Position numbers and translations under genes: made by a program. Shown here in pieces: positions 7,611-16,579 of a stretch of 34,485 nt of DNA; within the stretch, counting starts at the first letter, position 1; each line of letters begins with the position of its first letter. Under the pieces are notes generated by a model, which saw only the letters and a program-made list of their open reading frames with translations, searched no databases and was not told where the DNA came from. Source of the DNA: a virus; the IMG/VR virus record IMGVR_UViG_3300023179_003795, positions 64,001-98,485 of that record; one strand, written 5' to 3'.

Positions 7611-9748
7611 TACATTAAATTATCACCAACATTATTAGAAGTAAATACACTACCCTCATCAATACCTCTTTTATATACATATTTTTGTGTTTGGAATTTA
7701 GTATTCGTAATCTTTTCACCTACAAATGATATTGTTGTCGCAGGAACAAATTGTTTAACTAAATTACTCCAATAATCACCTATACTATCCAAATACTTTA
7801 ATACGTGTATATATCTAAAACCTGTTGTTCCAGAAGCATTTAAATATTCCTCATATACTTTATATAGTGTCGGATATTGTGATATACCTTTCCTATTTCT
7901 TACATTTATAAGTCTTGAATAAGTTTCATCTAAGAAATGTTGTAACCCTTGTGGGGTTTGATTTAACCATTGACTAAACCAAGTATTACCCGATAAAGTT
8001 GTATAATAATAGTTATATACATCATTCTCAATTGGCTTACTTAACTTCAAGTTTAAATCAATAAACTTATTATTCAATATTAATCTTTCATCATTTGTTT
8101 CATAATTAGCATAACTTTCATCCACATAATCAGCCCTTACAACATCTGTCACTCCCGATACAAACCAAACTTTCTTATTATCTATCTCTTGTGTTAATTC
8201 AAATCCGTAATTTAAACCTGGAAACTTCTCAAAGTATTGTTGGTATGTTGGCATCTGATAATAGAAAGTATCAGTATTATTTAATATAAATGGATAACCT
8301 TCAGTATCAACAGGTATTGTTGTAGTATCAATTACTGTTCCTGTCTGTACTTCAGTTAAACTAATAACCGACTCTAATTCATCGATACTAATCTTACCAT
8401 CGGATAAATACACATACTCATTAAACTCATATAAACTTTCAGGTGCTCCGATATATTCCAATATAAACTCAATAGCCTTTCTCGTTCCTTTTGATTTGAA
8501 TAGATACGCTGAATTTAAGAATAATCTCCTCCAAAACTCTATATCTAATTCATATGGGGTTTTATTCTTAGTATTAGTTAAAACTTGTGGTGTGTTAGTT
8601 CCAAATACATTTACTAATAAATCGTCTGAACTATAAATTGTATCTGCTTTCCAACCAATTGTTTCGGCTAAGTTTTTAATTAAATTATCCGCAGCATTAT
8701 TTTTCTTATCATATGTAACAGTATTAGCGAAAGCCAACCCATCAATATATTTCTTGATTTCGTCAAAACTTCTACCATAAACCTGTAACATCTTTTGTAT
8801 TTTCTGATCTGGTGTATCAAAATCCACAATACTATCAGATATATAAAATCTAGCAATTAAATTAGATTTAATTTCATCTATTTCATTACCAATATTTACT
8901 AAAGTAGTGATATATTGTTCTAAATAATTTACGTTAATATTTGGATTATAACCATAAAAATATGTTTCCCACGTTATTGATGTTGTATCATCAACTAATG
9001 TATCTTCAGTATATCTACGATATTTAAATGTTGCTGTATATAATGGTGTAGAATCCCTATTCAATAAAAATTGTTGTATTTCATCAAACGCTTTAAAAGC
9101 ATTTTCCCTTTCCAAATAATTTGGTTTAATAAGGAAATTCGCTGTTGTTGTTGAAAATATATTACCATTTACACTTATAGTTAAATAATTGTCATCCGTT
9201 ATTAAACCCACTAATGGAGTTTCTTCATTATTATATTCCAATACAAACTTATCATAATATTTAACAAGATTTCTTAAAGTAGTTCCACTAACACTATTAT
9301 CTAATAATCCATCACTAGTTAAAGTGATATTATATGGGTTATATATAAATCCTATTGGTATTTGAAATTGTGTAAGGTTTGTCCCTGAATTATATGTTAA
9401 ACTGTATAGTGTTTGGTTATAATAAATACCAGCAGGAAAATCGGTAATAATACCATTTACAGCAGCCCTTAATCTTTCAGATAATGAACCATAATTTGCA
9501 TAGTTTGTAATATCTGAATAGTTAAAGTTTATGAATATGTTTAAGTTGGTATTGTACCCATTGGTTTGATAGTTATATACTAAAGGATGTCCTGCCATAG
9601 GTAATATACCTTGTGATGTGGCGATATTAGTTGTAATACTAAAATCACCAAAACTAAACAAAGGAGTTCCCTTAGTAGAAGCAAATTGCAGACCTACAAG
9701 GTTGTCTCCGAATACAGATGATCCATTTCTAAATTGTTTAATTGCCAT
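7610..9748 (-). CDS. tail protein I / baseplate wedge-like protein
   Basis: A 712-residue protein. Residues ~270-450 contain the helical core of the phage tail protein I (P2 gpI) / baseplate-arm type: DTPDQKIQKMLQVYGRSFDE, a following 'NLAETIGWKAD' helix, and FWRRLFLNSAYLFKSKGTRK leading into FILEYIGAP. The 'KGT..AIEFIL.YIGAP' signature is the most telling part. In contractile systems this protein links the gp6/J wedge to the fibres, consistent with gp25 and gp6 lying at the head of the divergent operon. The N- and C-terminal parts are beta-rich and unrecognised. Boundaries are set by one-base TAATG overlaps on both sides. Confidence 0.6.
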   Translation of the reverse strand: MAIKQFRNGSSVFGDNLVGLQFASTKGTPLFSFGDFSITTNIATSQGILPMAGHPLVYNYQTNGYNTNLNIFINFNYSDITNYANYGSLSERLRAAVNGIITDFPAGIYYNQTLYSLTYNSGTNLTQFQIPIGFIYNPYNITLTSDGLLDNSVSGTTLRNLVKYYDKFVLEYNNEETPLVGLITDDNYLTISVNGNIFSTTTANFLIKPNYLERENAFKAFDEIQQFLLNRDSTPLYTATFKYRRYTEDTLVDDTTSITWETYFYGYNPNINVNYLEQYITTLVNIGNEIDEIKSNLIARFYISDSIVDFDTPDQKIQKMLQVYGRSFDEIKKYIDGLAFANTVTYDKKNNAADNLIKNLAETIGWKADTIYSSDDLLVNVFGTNTPQVLTNTKNKTPYELDIEFWRRLFLNSAYLFKSKGTRKAIEFILEYIGAPESLYEFNEYVYLSDGKISIDELESVISLTEVQTGTVIDTTTIPVDTEGYPFILNNTDTFYYQMPTYQQYFEKFPGLNYGFELTQEIDNKKVWFVSGVTDVVRADYVDESYANYETNDERLILNNKFIDLNLKLSKPIENDVYNYYYTTLSGNTWFSQWLNQTPQGLQHFLDETYSRLINVRNRKGISQYPTLYKVYEEYLNASGTTGFRYIHVLKYLDSIGDYWSNLVKQFVPATTISFVGEKITNTKFQTQKYVYKRGIDEGSVFTSNNVGDNLM

Positions 9749-10641
9749 TATCCTATAATATTAGTCCTACTATCATTAAAATCTATATTATCTCTCAATC
9801 TTCTAATTTCATAATTAGAATTGGTAAGAGAAACTTTTTGTTCATATAAATCATATTGTTTATATATATTACCATCAAAGTCATATACCGTATAAACACC
9901 ATCATCCACATTTTTAACTTGTTCACCATATAACATATAAGCCAATGTTTCAACGTCATATTCTACTAAATCAACTTCAATATTCACAGGATTAAAGAAC
10001 GAATTAGTTATTTTAACCGTTTGGTTTGGTTGTCCAATAAAAGGAATTGCGTTAGGTTTAACACTTGGAGCCGCTGTTGGTGTTAAAGTACAAAATAATA
10101 AATTACCACTATCACTATATCTATATCTAATAGATTTCTGACTACTATCTGTTAAGTTTTGACTTATAGGCTCACATAAAAATGACGATGTAATCACCTT
10201 AAAATAGTTTTGTAATAAACTACCATCAGGATTCACATACTCCACTTTATATCCAACTAAACCACCATTTATAAACTTATTTGTGTATTCAGCGGGTGCT
10301 TGTGTAATATCAAATACTAAACCCCTAACATCGGGTGATGAACTTAATACACCACAATCCAATATTTTAGTTCTGATTTCAGCGGGTCTAATATATAAAT
10401 TATATATACCTTTTTGATTGAAATTTGCTGATGGTAATGTAAGGTTATACATACCACCTAATATTTCATTTGTATTACCACCTGTGTCTGCTGTATTAAA
10501 AACAGGTGCTATTATATCAACCGCGTTTAACTTAGTGATTGTAGGTGCTCCAATAAAATCCCTTGTTGGGACATATATTGAAAACACTTCCATATCTGAA
10601 GGACTCGCATTAGCCGCTTTAACTGTACCGAATGTGCTCAT
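9748..10641 (-). CDS. virion structural protein, unknown family
   Basis: A 297-residue protein with beta-rich composition and three cysteines in the centre. It opens with MSTFGTVKAANASPSDMEVF and ends with a charged stretch (EIRRLRDNIDFNDSRT). No family recognised. Placement between the gpI-like and PKD-containing proteins in an eight-gene structural operon makes a baseplate or tail role likely. It begins after a 21-base gap, with TATTTATA exactly 4 bases before the ATG (10646-10653 on the complement), and its stop overlaps the next start by one base. Confidence 0.55.
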   Translation of the reverse strand: MSTFGTVKAANASPSDMEVFSIYVPTRDFIGAPTITKLNAVDIIAPVFNTADTGGNTNEILGGMYNLTLPSANFNQKGIYNLYIRPAEIRTKILDCGVLSSSPDVRGLVFDITQAPAEYTNKFINGGLVGYKVEYVNPDGSLLQNYFKVITSSFLCEPISQNLTDSSQKSIRYRYSDSGNLLFCTLTPTAAPSVKPNAIPFIGQPNQTVKITNSFFNPVNIEVDLVEYDVETLAYMLYGEQVKNVDDGVYTVYDFDGNIYKQYDLYEQKVSLTNSNYEIRRLRDNIDFNDSRTNIIG

Positions 10642-10645
10642 ATCT

Positions 10646-10653
10646 TATAAATA
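10646..10653 (-). promoter_or_regulatory. TA-rich octamer 4 bases before a start codon
   Basis: The coding strand reads TATTTATA-AGAT-ATG ahead of the 297-residue virion protein, identical in octamer and spacing to the sites at 6952-6959 and 32458-32465. It lies in one of the few intergenic gaps of the structural operon, where a start cannot rely on coupling to the upstream stop. Confidence 0.35.
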
Positions 10654-10662
10654 TTTGTATTA

Positions 10663-11844
10663 TTATTTTTCTTGTTCTTTTTTCACGTTAAAGAAATTAT
10701 TATTATATCCGTTAATATCATCAACAGTATTTACATCACAAAATTTCATTATTGGTCCAAATACATTATTATTACCCCTTTGAATAAACGCATAATTATT
10801 TATCTTAGGTTTTTCAATTATACCTACCAATATATCCCTTTTAGTTATACCTGTAAAGATTAAATCATTACTACCCATACCATTTGGTGTATATTGATAA
10901 TATGTCGTTACACCAGTTGTCGCTGAATATTCATAAAAATATAAATTTGTATTACCCGATTGTTTAATAATATATAATGTAGAACCATCAGTTAAACCAC
11001 TTTTACTTACCACTTGTTTACCTGCTGACACAGAACCAACATTTATTGTTTTTCCTGTTCCATAAGTAATAAACTCAAATAAAGTACTTTCAGTTAAACC
11101 TTGTGTTGTTGTTCCTGTTACTTGTTTAGCGTAGTAATCAATTGTATTAGGTAGAGATGAAGTTGTTAAACCTGTGTAAGCGCTATTAACAGTATATGAC
11201 GTATTAAATAAAGATGTTTTATATATGTTTGAACTACTATTCCCTGAAATATATAAATCATATCTAAAACCAGGATATGTCCAAACCAAACTAACATCAC
11301 CCGATATTGATGGTCTATAAAAATTTAATATTTGATTACGTTTTAAAAAATTATTATTACCATCAAAAGCATCCACATAAAAATTAAAATATTGACTACT
11401 AAATGATGTCCCACCTATATTTGTAGCAGTTAAATAATTTCCAATATGAACGGTTTGACAAGTTTTTACATAACCAGCACTATTTGTAGCGGTTAAACAT
11501 ACGGTATAAGCGGTGGGAACACTTGAATATAGTATTGGTGGGTTTGTGGTTGATGCTGTCAATACGTTTTGTACGTCCCAAAAGTAAGAAAAACTTGGGG
11601 ATATTGATGTATTTACAACACTAACCGCAGTCGATCCACTTGGATAAGCAACAAAGTTTATATCACCTAATAATTGTTTAATATCCCAAGCAACATTATC
11701 ATATACACCAATTTCTCTCGCATCAACATCCAACATAAAAGGTATTTGTATAATACCATTAGTTATGTTTAATGTATTACCTTTAACCGGTAGTTGCAAA
11801 CTGCTAAGTTGGTTTGTCCCTATTTTAATTTCTATTTTTTCCAT
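10663..11844 (-). CDS. virion protein with PKD-like and FN3-like domains
   Basis: A 393-residue protein. Residues ~62-136 form a PKD-like immunoglobulin fold: the SPSFSYFWDVQNV strand, the TTNPPILYSSVPTAYTV turn, and CLTATNSAGYVKTCQTVHIG. Residues ~150-230 form the FN3-like unit shared with the 216-residue protein at 6960-7610. Such Ig-like domains decorate phage virions and are thought to make weak contacts with cell-surface or environmental glycans. The N-terminal 60 residues (MEKIEIKIGTNQLSSLQLPV) probably dock to the baseplate. It overlaps the upstream gene by one base and belongs to the structural operon. Confidence 0.6.
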   Translation of the reverse strand: MEKIEIKIGTNQLSSLQLPVKGNTLNITNGIIQIPFMLDVDAREIGVYDNVAWDIKQLLGDINFVAYPSGSTAVSVVNTSISPSFSYFWDVQNVLTASTTNPPILYSSVPTAYTVCLTATNSAGYVKTCQTVHIGNYLTATNIGGTSFSSQYFNFYVDAFDGNNNFLKRNQILNFYRPSISGDVSLVWTYPGFRYDLYISGNSSSNIYKTSLFNTSYTVNSAYTGLTTSSLPNTIDYYAKQVTGTTTQGLTESTLFEFITYGTGKTINVGSVSAGKQVVSKSGLTDGSTLYIIKQSGNTNLYFYEYSATTGVTTYYQYTPNGMGSNDLIFTGITKRDILVGIIEKPKINNYAFIQRGNNNVFGPIMKFCDVNTVDDINGYNNNFFNVKKEQEK

Positions 11845-12989
11845 TATCCTTCTGTTGGTTTTGGTAAATTAGGTGATGCTTGGTTTGTAACCCTCACATC
11901 TGATATTATTTTTTCATACATAGGTATTGTTGTTGTTCCACTAATAACCGGATTTATATCAAAAGATAAAGTATTTGGATTATATAACCTTATACCATAA
12001 GTTTTTGTTGATGAACTTAAACTTAGTTTTATGTAAGTATAATTATCGGTAAATTGTGTCCTATAAAATATTGTCCCATCCTTATTTGGGTTTATTATAT
12101 CACTTATCGTAGATCCTGATTTTGTAACCATTTGAACCGATTTACCTGTTTTTGGGTTATAAAAAGCCACCTGTAAATAAAGTTCAGTTATATCAGTGCT
12201 CTTAGGTAAATAAATATTATTACCCAAAGTTTTATTATATCTATCCAAATTTAAATTAGGTTTTTTAACCGAATCATATGTCACACCCTTTGGTGGGTTA
12301 TAGAAATTAGCAAAATTAGGGAATATACTTAATACAGACGAATAATTTATTGCGTTATACCTAACCAAATTAAAACCTGTTTGTCCTGTTTCACCTGTAA
12401 ATATTAACTTATTATAGTAAAACTGATCGTATCCTGTTGTAGTTGATTTAGCACCAACTAATATCTTATCCACTTCTTTTCTATTAGAAATAGTATTACT
12501 ATTAAAATATGTAAATATAAATTGAGCATTTGACATTGCTTGATTACTAATAGTAGCGACATTTACTTCTCTTATTTTTTTAATATTACCACCACCAACA
12601 TCAATCTGCCATTCATTTGTATCACCAACATTGGTTCCGATTATTTGATTTTCAACTGGTTGTAAATTAACATTATCTCTTAATGTATTAGCGTATGAGT
12701 TAATAAAATAACCACTACTTTTTGTAAAAACATTTTGTTTATTATATGGATAAAATGGGTTAGTTGTTTCGTCACCTTTATCATCCCCACAACAAAAGAA
12801 ATTAAATTGATAGTTTAGGTTTTCACCTTCATATTGATATAAATCCAACTCAAAATCCACAATAGGGTTTATATTACCTGAACCTTCAGTATTCACCCAA
12901 TCCCTTATTAAACCTTCCTTATCATCGGTAAAGTTTAATGTGAATGGTATATTTAATATTTTTGTTTGATCAGTATTCCTTATTTCCAT
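11844..12989 (-). CDS. virion structural protein, unknown family
   Basis: A 381-residue, Asn/Thr/Tyr-rich, largely beta protein with a Cys pair (FFCCGDDKGDET) near residue 65. No known family or catalytic motif is recognised. It is flanked by much larger structural genes with gaps of one base or overlaps, so co-translation and incorporation into the same tail or baseplate assembly is the simplest reading. The start at 12989 follows the upstream stop by a single base (TAA-A-ATG). Confidence 0.55.
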   Translation of the reverse strand: MEIRNTDQTKILNIPFTLNFTDDKEGLIRDWVNTEGSGNINPIVDFELDLYQYEGENLNYQFNFFCCGDDKGDETTNPFYPYNKQNVFTKSSGYFINSYANTLRDNVNLQPVENQIIGTNVGDTNEWQIDVGGGNIKKIREVNVATISNQAMSNAQFIFTYFNSNTISNRKEVDKILVGAKSTTTGYDQFYYNKLIFTGETGQTGFNLVRYNAINYSSVLSIFPNFANFYNPPKGVTYDSVKKPNLNLDRYNKTLGNNIYLPKSTDITELYLQVAFYNPKTGKSVQMVTKSGSTISDIINPNKDGTIFYRTQFTDNYTYIKLSLSSSTKTYGIRLYNPNTLSFDINPVISGTTTIPMYEKIISDVRVTNQASPNLPKPTEG

Positions 12990-12990
12990 T

Positions 12991-15900
12991 TTAACAAATA
13001 TCTATGTCATTTATTGTTTGTAAAGTTCCAAGACTATTATTATAATTATAATTAGTGTTATAACTTAAACTTCTTCTATTACCTGTTATTGGATTCCAAT
13101 ACTTACTTCTAAATGGTAATATAAAATTATTATATACATAATGTTTACCATTTAAGAATGGGAAATTAGTTCCTTTACCTGATTCATCAATATCACCATT
13201 AGGTATTAAATCTCTCCACTGCCATATGTTTAATTTATCATTAAATACCGCCCAAGATTGTTTATCTTCAACATTATTACTACTATATATAGTATTTGTA
13301 AAATATCTTAATATTACAGGGTTTAATAAATCTGTTTTAGCGTATGTTGAAGTTGTAGCCGAAAATATGGTTGATCCTGTATAACCATACAAATCTTTTA
13401 ACTTAAATAAGTAATTTGGCATCTGTAAAACATAGGTTTGTAGTTCCCTTTCATTATATTCAACAATATCACCATAAACACTATCACCAATATTAATAGA
13501 ATCAGCAATACTTAATTTTGTTTCAAAATCACCTAAATAATAAACCACAAAATGCTCAAACATTAAATCACTTAGTTTTACATTATATGTATCACCATAA
13601 TATTGTAAGGTATAAAGATTTGTATATCCTGTTGTTGGTAAATTACCATATGTGGTATTATTAATTATAGCGTATAATCCACCTAATTCATACCCTAAAA
13701 TAGTAGAACTTGTTAAAGTATCAGTAGAACCGGTAGCAAAATAAACAGTTCTCCCAATCGGAAAATCACTTAATTGATTATTAATTAAAACCATAGAATT
13801 ACCAGGATATAAACTACTTCCAGCAATTTGTGATGAACCATAATTTGTTAAAGTTGGTTTAATACCTAATAATGAAAAAGTATTACCTGATGTATCACCA
13901 ATAGGTTTCTTTGAGTATTCACTAAATAATGAAAAATACCTATTAGAATTGTAATTAAAGTCATCACCTTTTCTATATACAATAGATCTGGTTAAACCTG
14001 TCATACCTGAATATGTTGGGTATGAATCCGTAAAATCTATATATGTTCCAATACCAAGTTTCGTATCCGTATCAAATACAAACGTATCATCCTGTAAATA
14101 AGTTCCATCGGGTGTTATACTACCATTTCTATATGTATTTGTTAAACCTGAAGCCATTAAACCTAAACCATATGATGCTGTATTATGATATGAACTACCA
14201 CTTAAAAAGAAATTAGTGTTATTCATATATAATTCCCTTGATATAAATCCATTTCTAGCACCATAATACTCATCATAAAACTTATTTTTAAGTTTAGTGA
14301 TTTTTTGGGTTGTTGTTGATGTTATATTCTTTTTCTTAAAAAAATAAGATATACTAGTAATTGGAACACCATTTTCATCATATAAACTACTAACATCAAT
14401 TTCACTTGTATTAGTTAAATAATAATTATTATTTCCAAAACCATTTTTAGATAAAGGTGTTGTTAATGTATAGTTATCACTATTTTCAATTACTTTATAT
14501 TTTCTAATATAATATTGAGATAAACTACCACTATCAGTTGGTGTTAAATATCTTTTAAATTGAATGTACGTTCCAGTAAATCCACTTAATTTAATTGTAA
14601 ATAATTTATCACTTACACCATTATTTTTAGAACCAACACTTACAACAGGAAATATACCTAAATTAGTTGATGTTACACCAGATATTTGTTTTACGCTAAC
14701 ATAATCACCAATTTTAAGGTTATGATTAAAGTATGAATTGAATACAGTATTTGTTGTAGCACTTATCTCAAATAATGTTAGACCTCTATTATATTTAGCG
14801 GGTATTCCATCACCGATTGTAAAGGTATTTGTTAAACCACTTTCAATAATGTACAATGGGATTGTATTGTCTTTATCGTTTGGATACATTGAAAGTAAAT
14901 CCCAATTTTCCGTATTATTATTTAAGTATTCCAAATATTGTTTAGATGGAACAACTGAATCAAAATAATCGTCATACGATAATAATTTTTGTGTTCTATA
15001 TTGATAAGGTTCTCTTTGAACAAGTTTATAATTAACTAACCCTTTAAATGCGTATGTGTTTGTATCTGCCGATATAACTGTGTTTGGTTGAAATGTATAT
15101 ATATCTGTAGCCGAAGTATTTGTCCAACCATAATAATCCCTATAACTTACATTAAACGTTGAACCGCTTAATTCGTATGAGTCAGGCCATATATTTAACC
15201 AACAATATTGTTGATATGCTTTTATTGTTTTAATATCACCACTAGCCATAGAATCAGGTAATCCCATAAAACCAGCAATTGAGTCATAAGCATAACTTGT
15301 TTTTAACAATCCATTGTCGCCTGTTTTAGCGGTAACAAAGAATGAATATGTTTGATATTTAGGTATTTTAACATTCATATTACCCCTAAAAGTATATAGA
15401 TTAGTTCTTAATGTATTAGATTGGGTAAAATCAACTTCAGTTGTTCCTGTTAGAAATTTACCAATATTTATCCACCCTGTTGATGCACTAACAATTATTG
15501 GACTTCCAGCGGTATTAGTATAATTGGTGGTTGTATATGAACCATTTTTTTTAATATCCGTAGGTAAATACCAATAATCCAATAATTCAACCGTTTGTTC
15601 AGATGATATTGTAGTTAATGGTGATATATTTGTAACAATAATATCATCGTATGGCGCTGTTAAACTAAAAATAACTGATTTAGTTTTATATAAGTCATTA
15701 GGTTTATTAGGGTCAGGTCCATTAGTTACATTTGTATTTGTAACCACTTTTACCGGATCATATAATAAATCAATATTACTTAATAATGAATCATATGATG
15801 CAATACCTTGAGATGCGATACAATAAAATAATTGATATCCAATAGTATTATAACTATATTCTAAAAAACTACCGTTAATAGTCGCCTCAATTTCAACCCG

Positions 15901-16578
15901 AACAGTCTCACCAATAGTAAATGTCATACCACTACTTAAAATATTTGGTGTTATAACTACCGCTGAATTAGCGTTTATATAACTACCATATACTTGTTTT
16001 GAATATACCTTTGTTGAAGTACCTTTAATAAAATTAATATTAACAGTAAAATTATGTGGGGATACATCAATATTTTTAAGATTAATTCTTAATTTCGTTC
16101 CAAACGAATATACTCCTGTTTCCTGTATTGTAAAAGTATTAGTCAAATCATCATATCCAGGTGGTGTTGAGTTTTTATTTATACCAGGAAATGGTAATGT
16201 TTTAGAACTAGTTAAACCAATGTAATTTGTCAAAATAACTCTATCAAACGCCTCAAAATTTTTTGAATTGGTTGAGGGTGGTATTTTTAAAGGTTGTTTA
16301 TTAATATAATAATTTGTATTATAATTTTTAAAATAGTTGTTTATAAATGGACTATTTAAAGCATTACTATAATACATACCACTTACTTTAAGATATGTTC
16401 TAAATAAATCCGAATCTTGTCTTTCGGTGACAAATTGTTCACCTGAACTAACCGTATAATTATATAAACCTTCAATTGAGTTTTTTGAGTTATTCTCAAG
16501 GTTTAATTTAATTTGGATATCTTTATCAGGACTTCCAATATATTTTTTATTTGGTAATAATATTTTTTTATTTTCCAT
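12991..16578 (-). CDS. giant virion structural protein (baseplate/fibre type)
   Basis: The largest protein in the window, 1195 residues, very rich in Asn, Thr, Tyr, Ser and Gly and predicted mostly beta, as in long tail-fibre or baseplate-periphery proteins. It contains several 'SG.T.T' and 'TGYTNLYTL' type strands but no domain that I can name. No signal peptide or transmembrane segment. It starts one base after the upstream stop (TAA-A-ATG) and ends the same way, so it is firmly part of the structural operon. Specific location in the virion is unknown. Confidence 0.6.
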   Translation of the reverse strand: MENKKILLPNKKYIGSPDKDIQIKLNLENNSKNSIEGLYNYTVSSGEQFVTERQDSDLFRTYLKVSGMYYSNALNSPFINNYFKNYNTNYYINKQPLKIPPSTNSKNFEAFDRVILTNYIGLTSSKTLPFPGINKNSTPPGYDDLTNTFTIQETGVYSFGTKLRINLKNIDVSPHNFTVNINFIKGTSTKVYSKQVYGSYINANSAVVITPNILSSGMTFTIGETVRVEIEATINGSFLEYSYNTIGYQLFYCIASQGIASYDSLLSNIDLLYDPVKVVTNTNVTNGPDPNKPNDLYKTKSVIFSLTAPYDDIIVTNISPLTTISSEQTVELLDYWYLPTDIKKNGSYTTTNYTNTAGSPIIVSASTGWINIGKFLTGTTEVDFTQSNTLRTNLYTFRGNMNVKIPKYQTYSFFVTAKTGDNGLLKTSYAYDSIAGFMGLPDSMASGDIKTIKAYQQYCWLNIWPDSYELSGSTFNVSYRDYYGWTNTSATDIYTFQPNTVISADTNTYAFKGLVNYKLVQREPYQYRTQKLLSYDDYFDSVVPSKQYLEYLNNNTENWDLLSMYPNDKDNTIPLYIIESGLTNTFTIGDGIPAKYNRGLTLFEISATTNTVFNSYFNHNLKIGDYVSVKQISGVTSTNLGIFPVVSVGSKNNGVSDKLFTIKLSGFTGTYIQFKRYLTPTDSGSLSQYYIRKYKVIENSDNYTLTTPLSKNGFGNNNYYLTNTSEIDVSSLYDENGVPITSISYFFKKKNITSTTTQKITKLKNKFYDEYYGARNGFISRELYMNNTNFFLSGSSYHNTASYGLGLMASGLTNTYRNGSITPDGTYLQDDTFVFDTDTKLGIGTYIDFTDSYPTYSGMTGLTRSIVYRKGDDFNYNSNRYFSLFSEYSKKPIGDTSGNTFSLLGIKPTLTNYGSSQIAGSSLYPGNSMVLINNQLSDFPIGRTVYFATGSTDTLTSSTILGYELGGLYAIINNTTYGNLPTTGYTNLYTLQYYGDTYNVKLSDLMFEHFVVYYLGDFETKLSIADSINIGDSVYGDIVEYNERELQTYVLQMPNYLFKLKDLYGYTGSTIFSATTSTYAKTDLLNPVILRYFTNTIYSSNNVEDKQSWAVFNDKLNIWQWRDLIPNGDIDESGKGTNFPFLNGKHYVYNNFILPFRSKYWNPITGNRRSLSYNTNYNYNNSLGTLQTINDIDIC

Positions 16579-16579
16579 T

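Noticed and set aside
10418-10863. Two overlapping + strand frames across the 10641/10663 junction
   Set aside because: Both antisense to well-packed virion genes with clear starts and stops.
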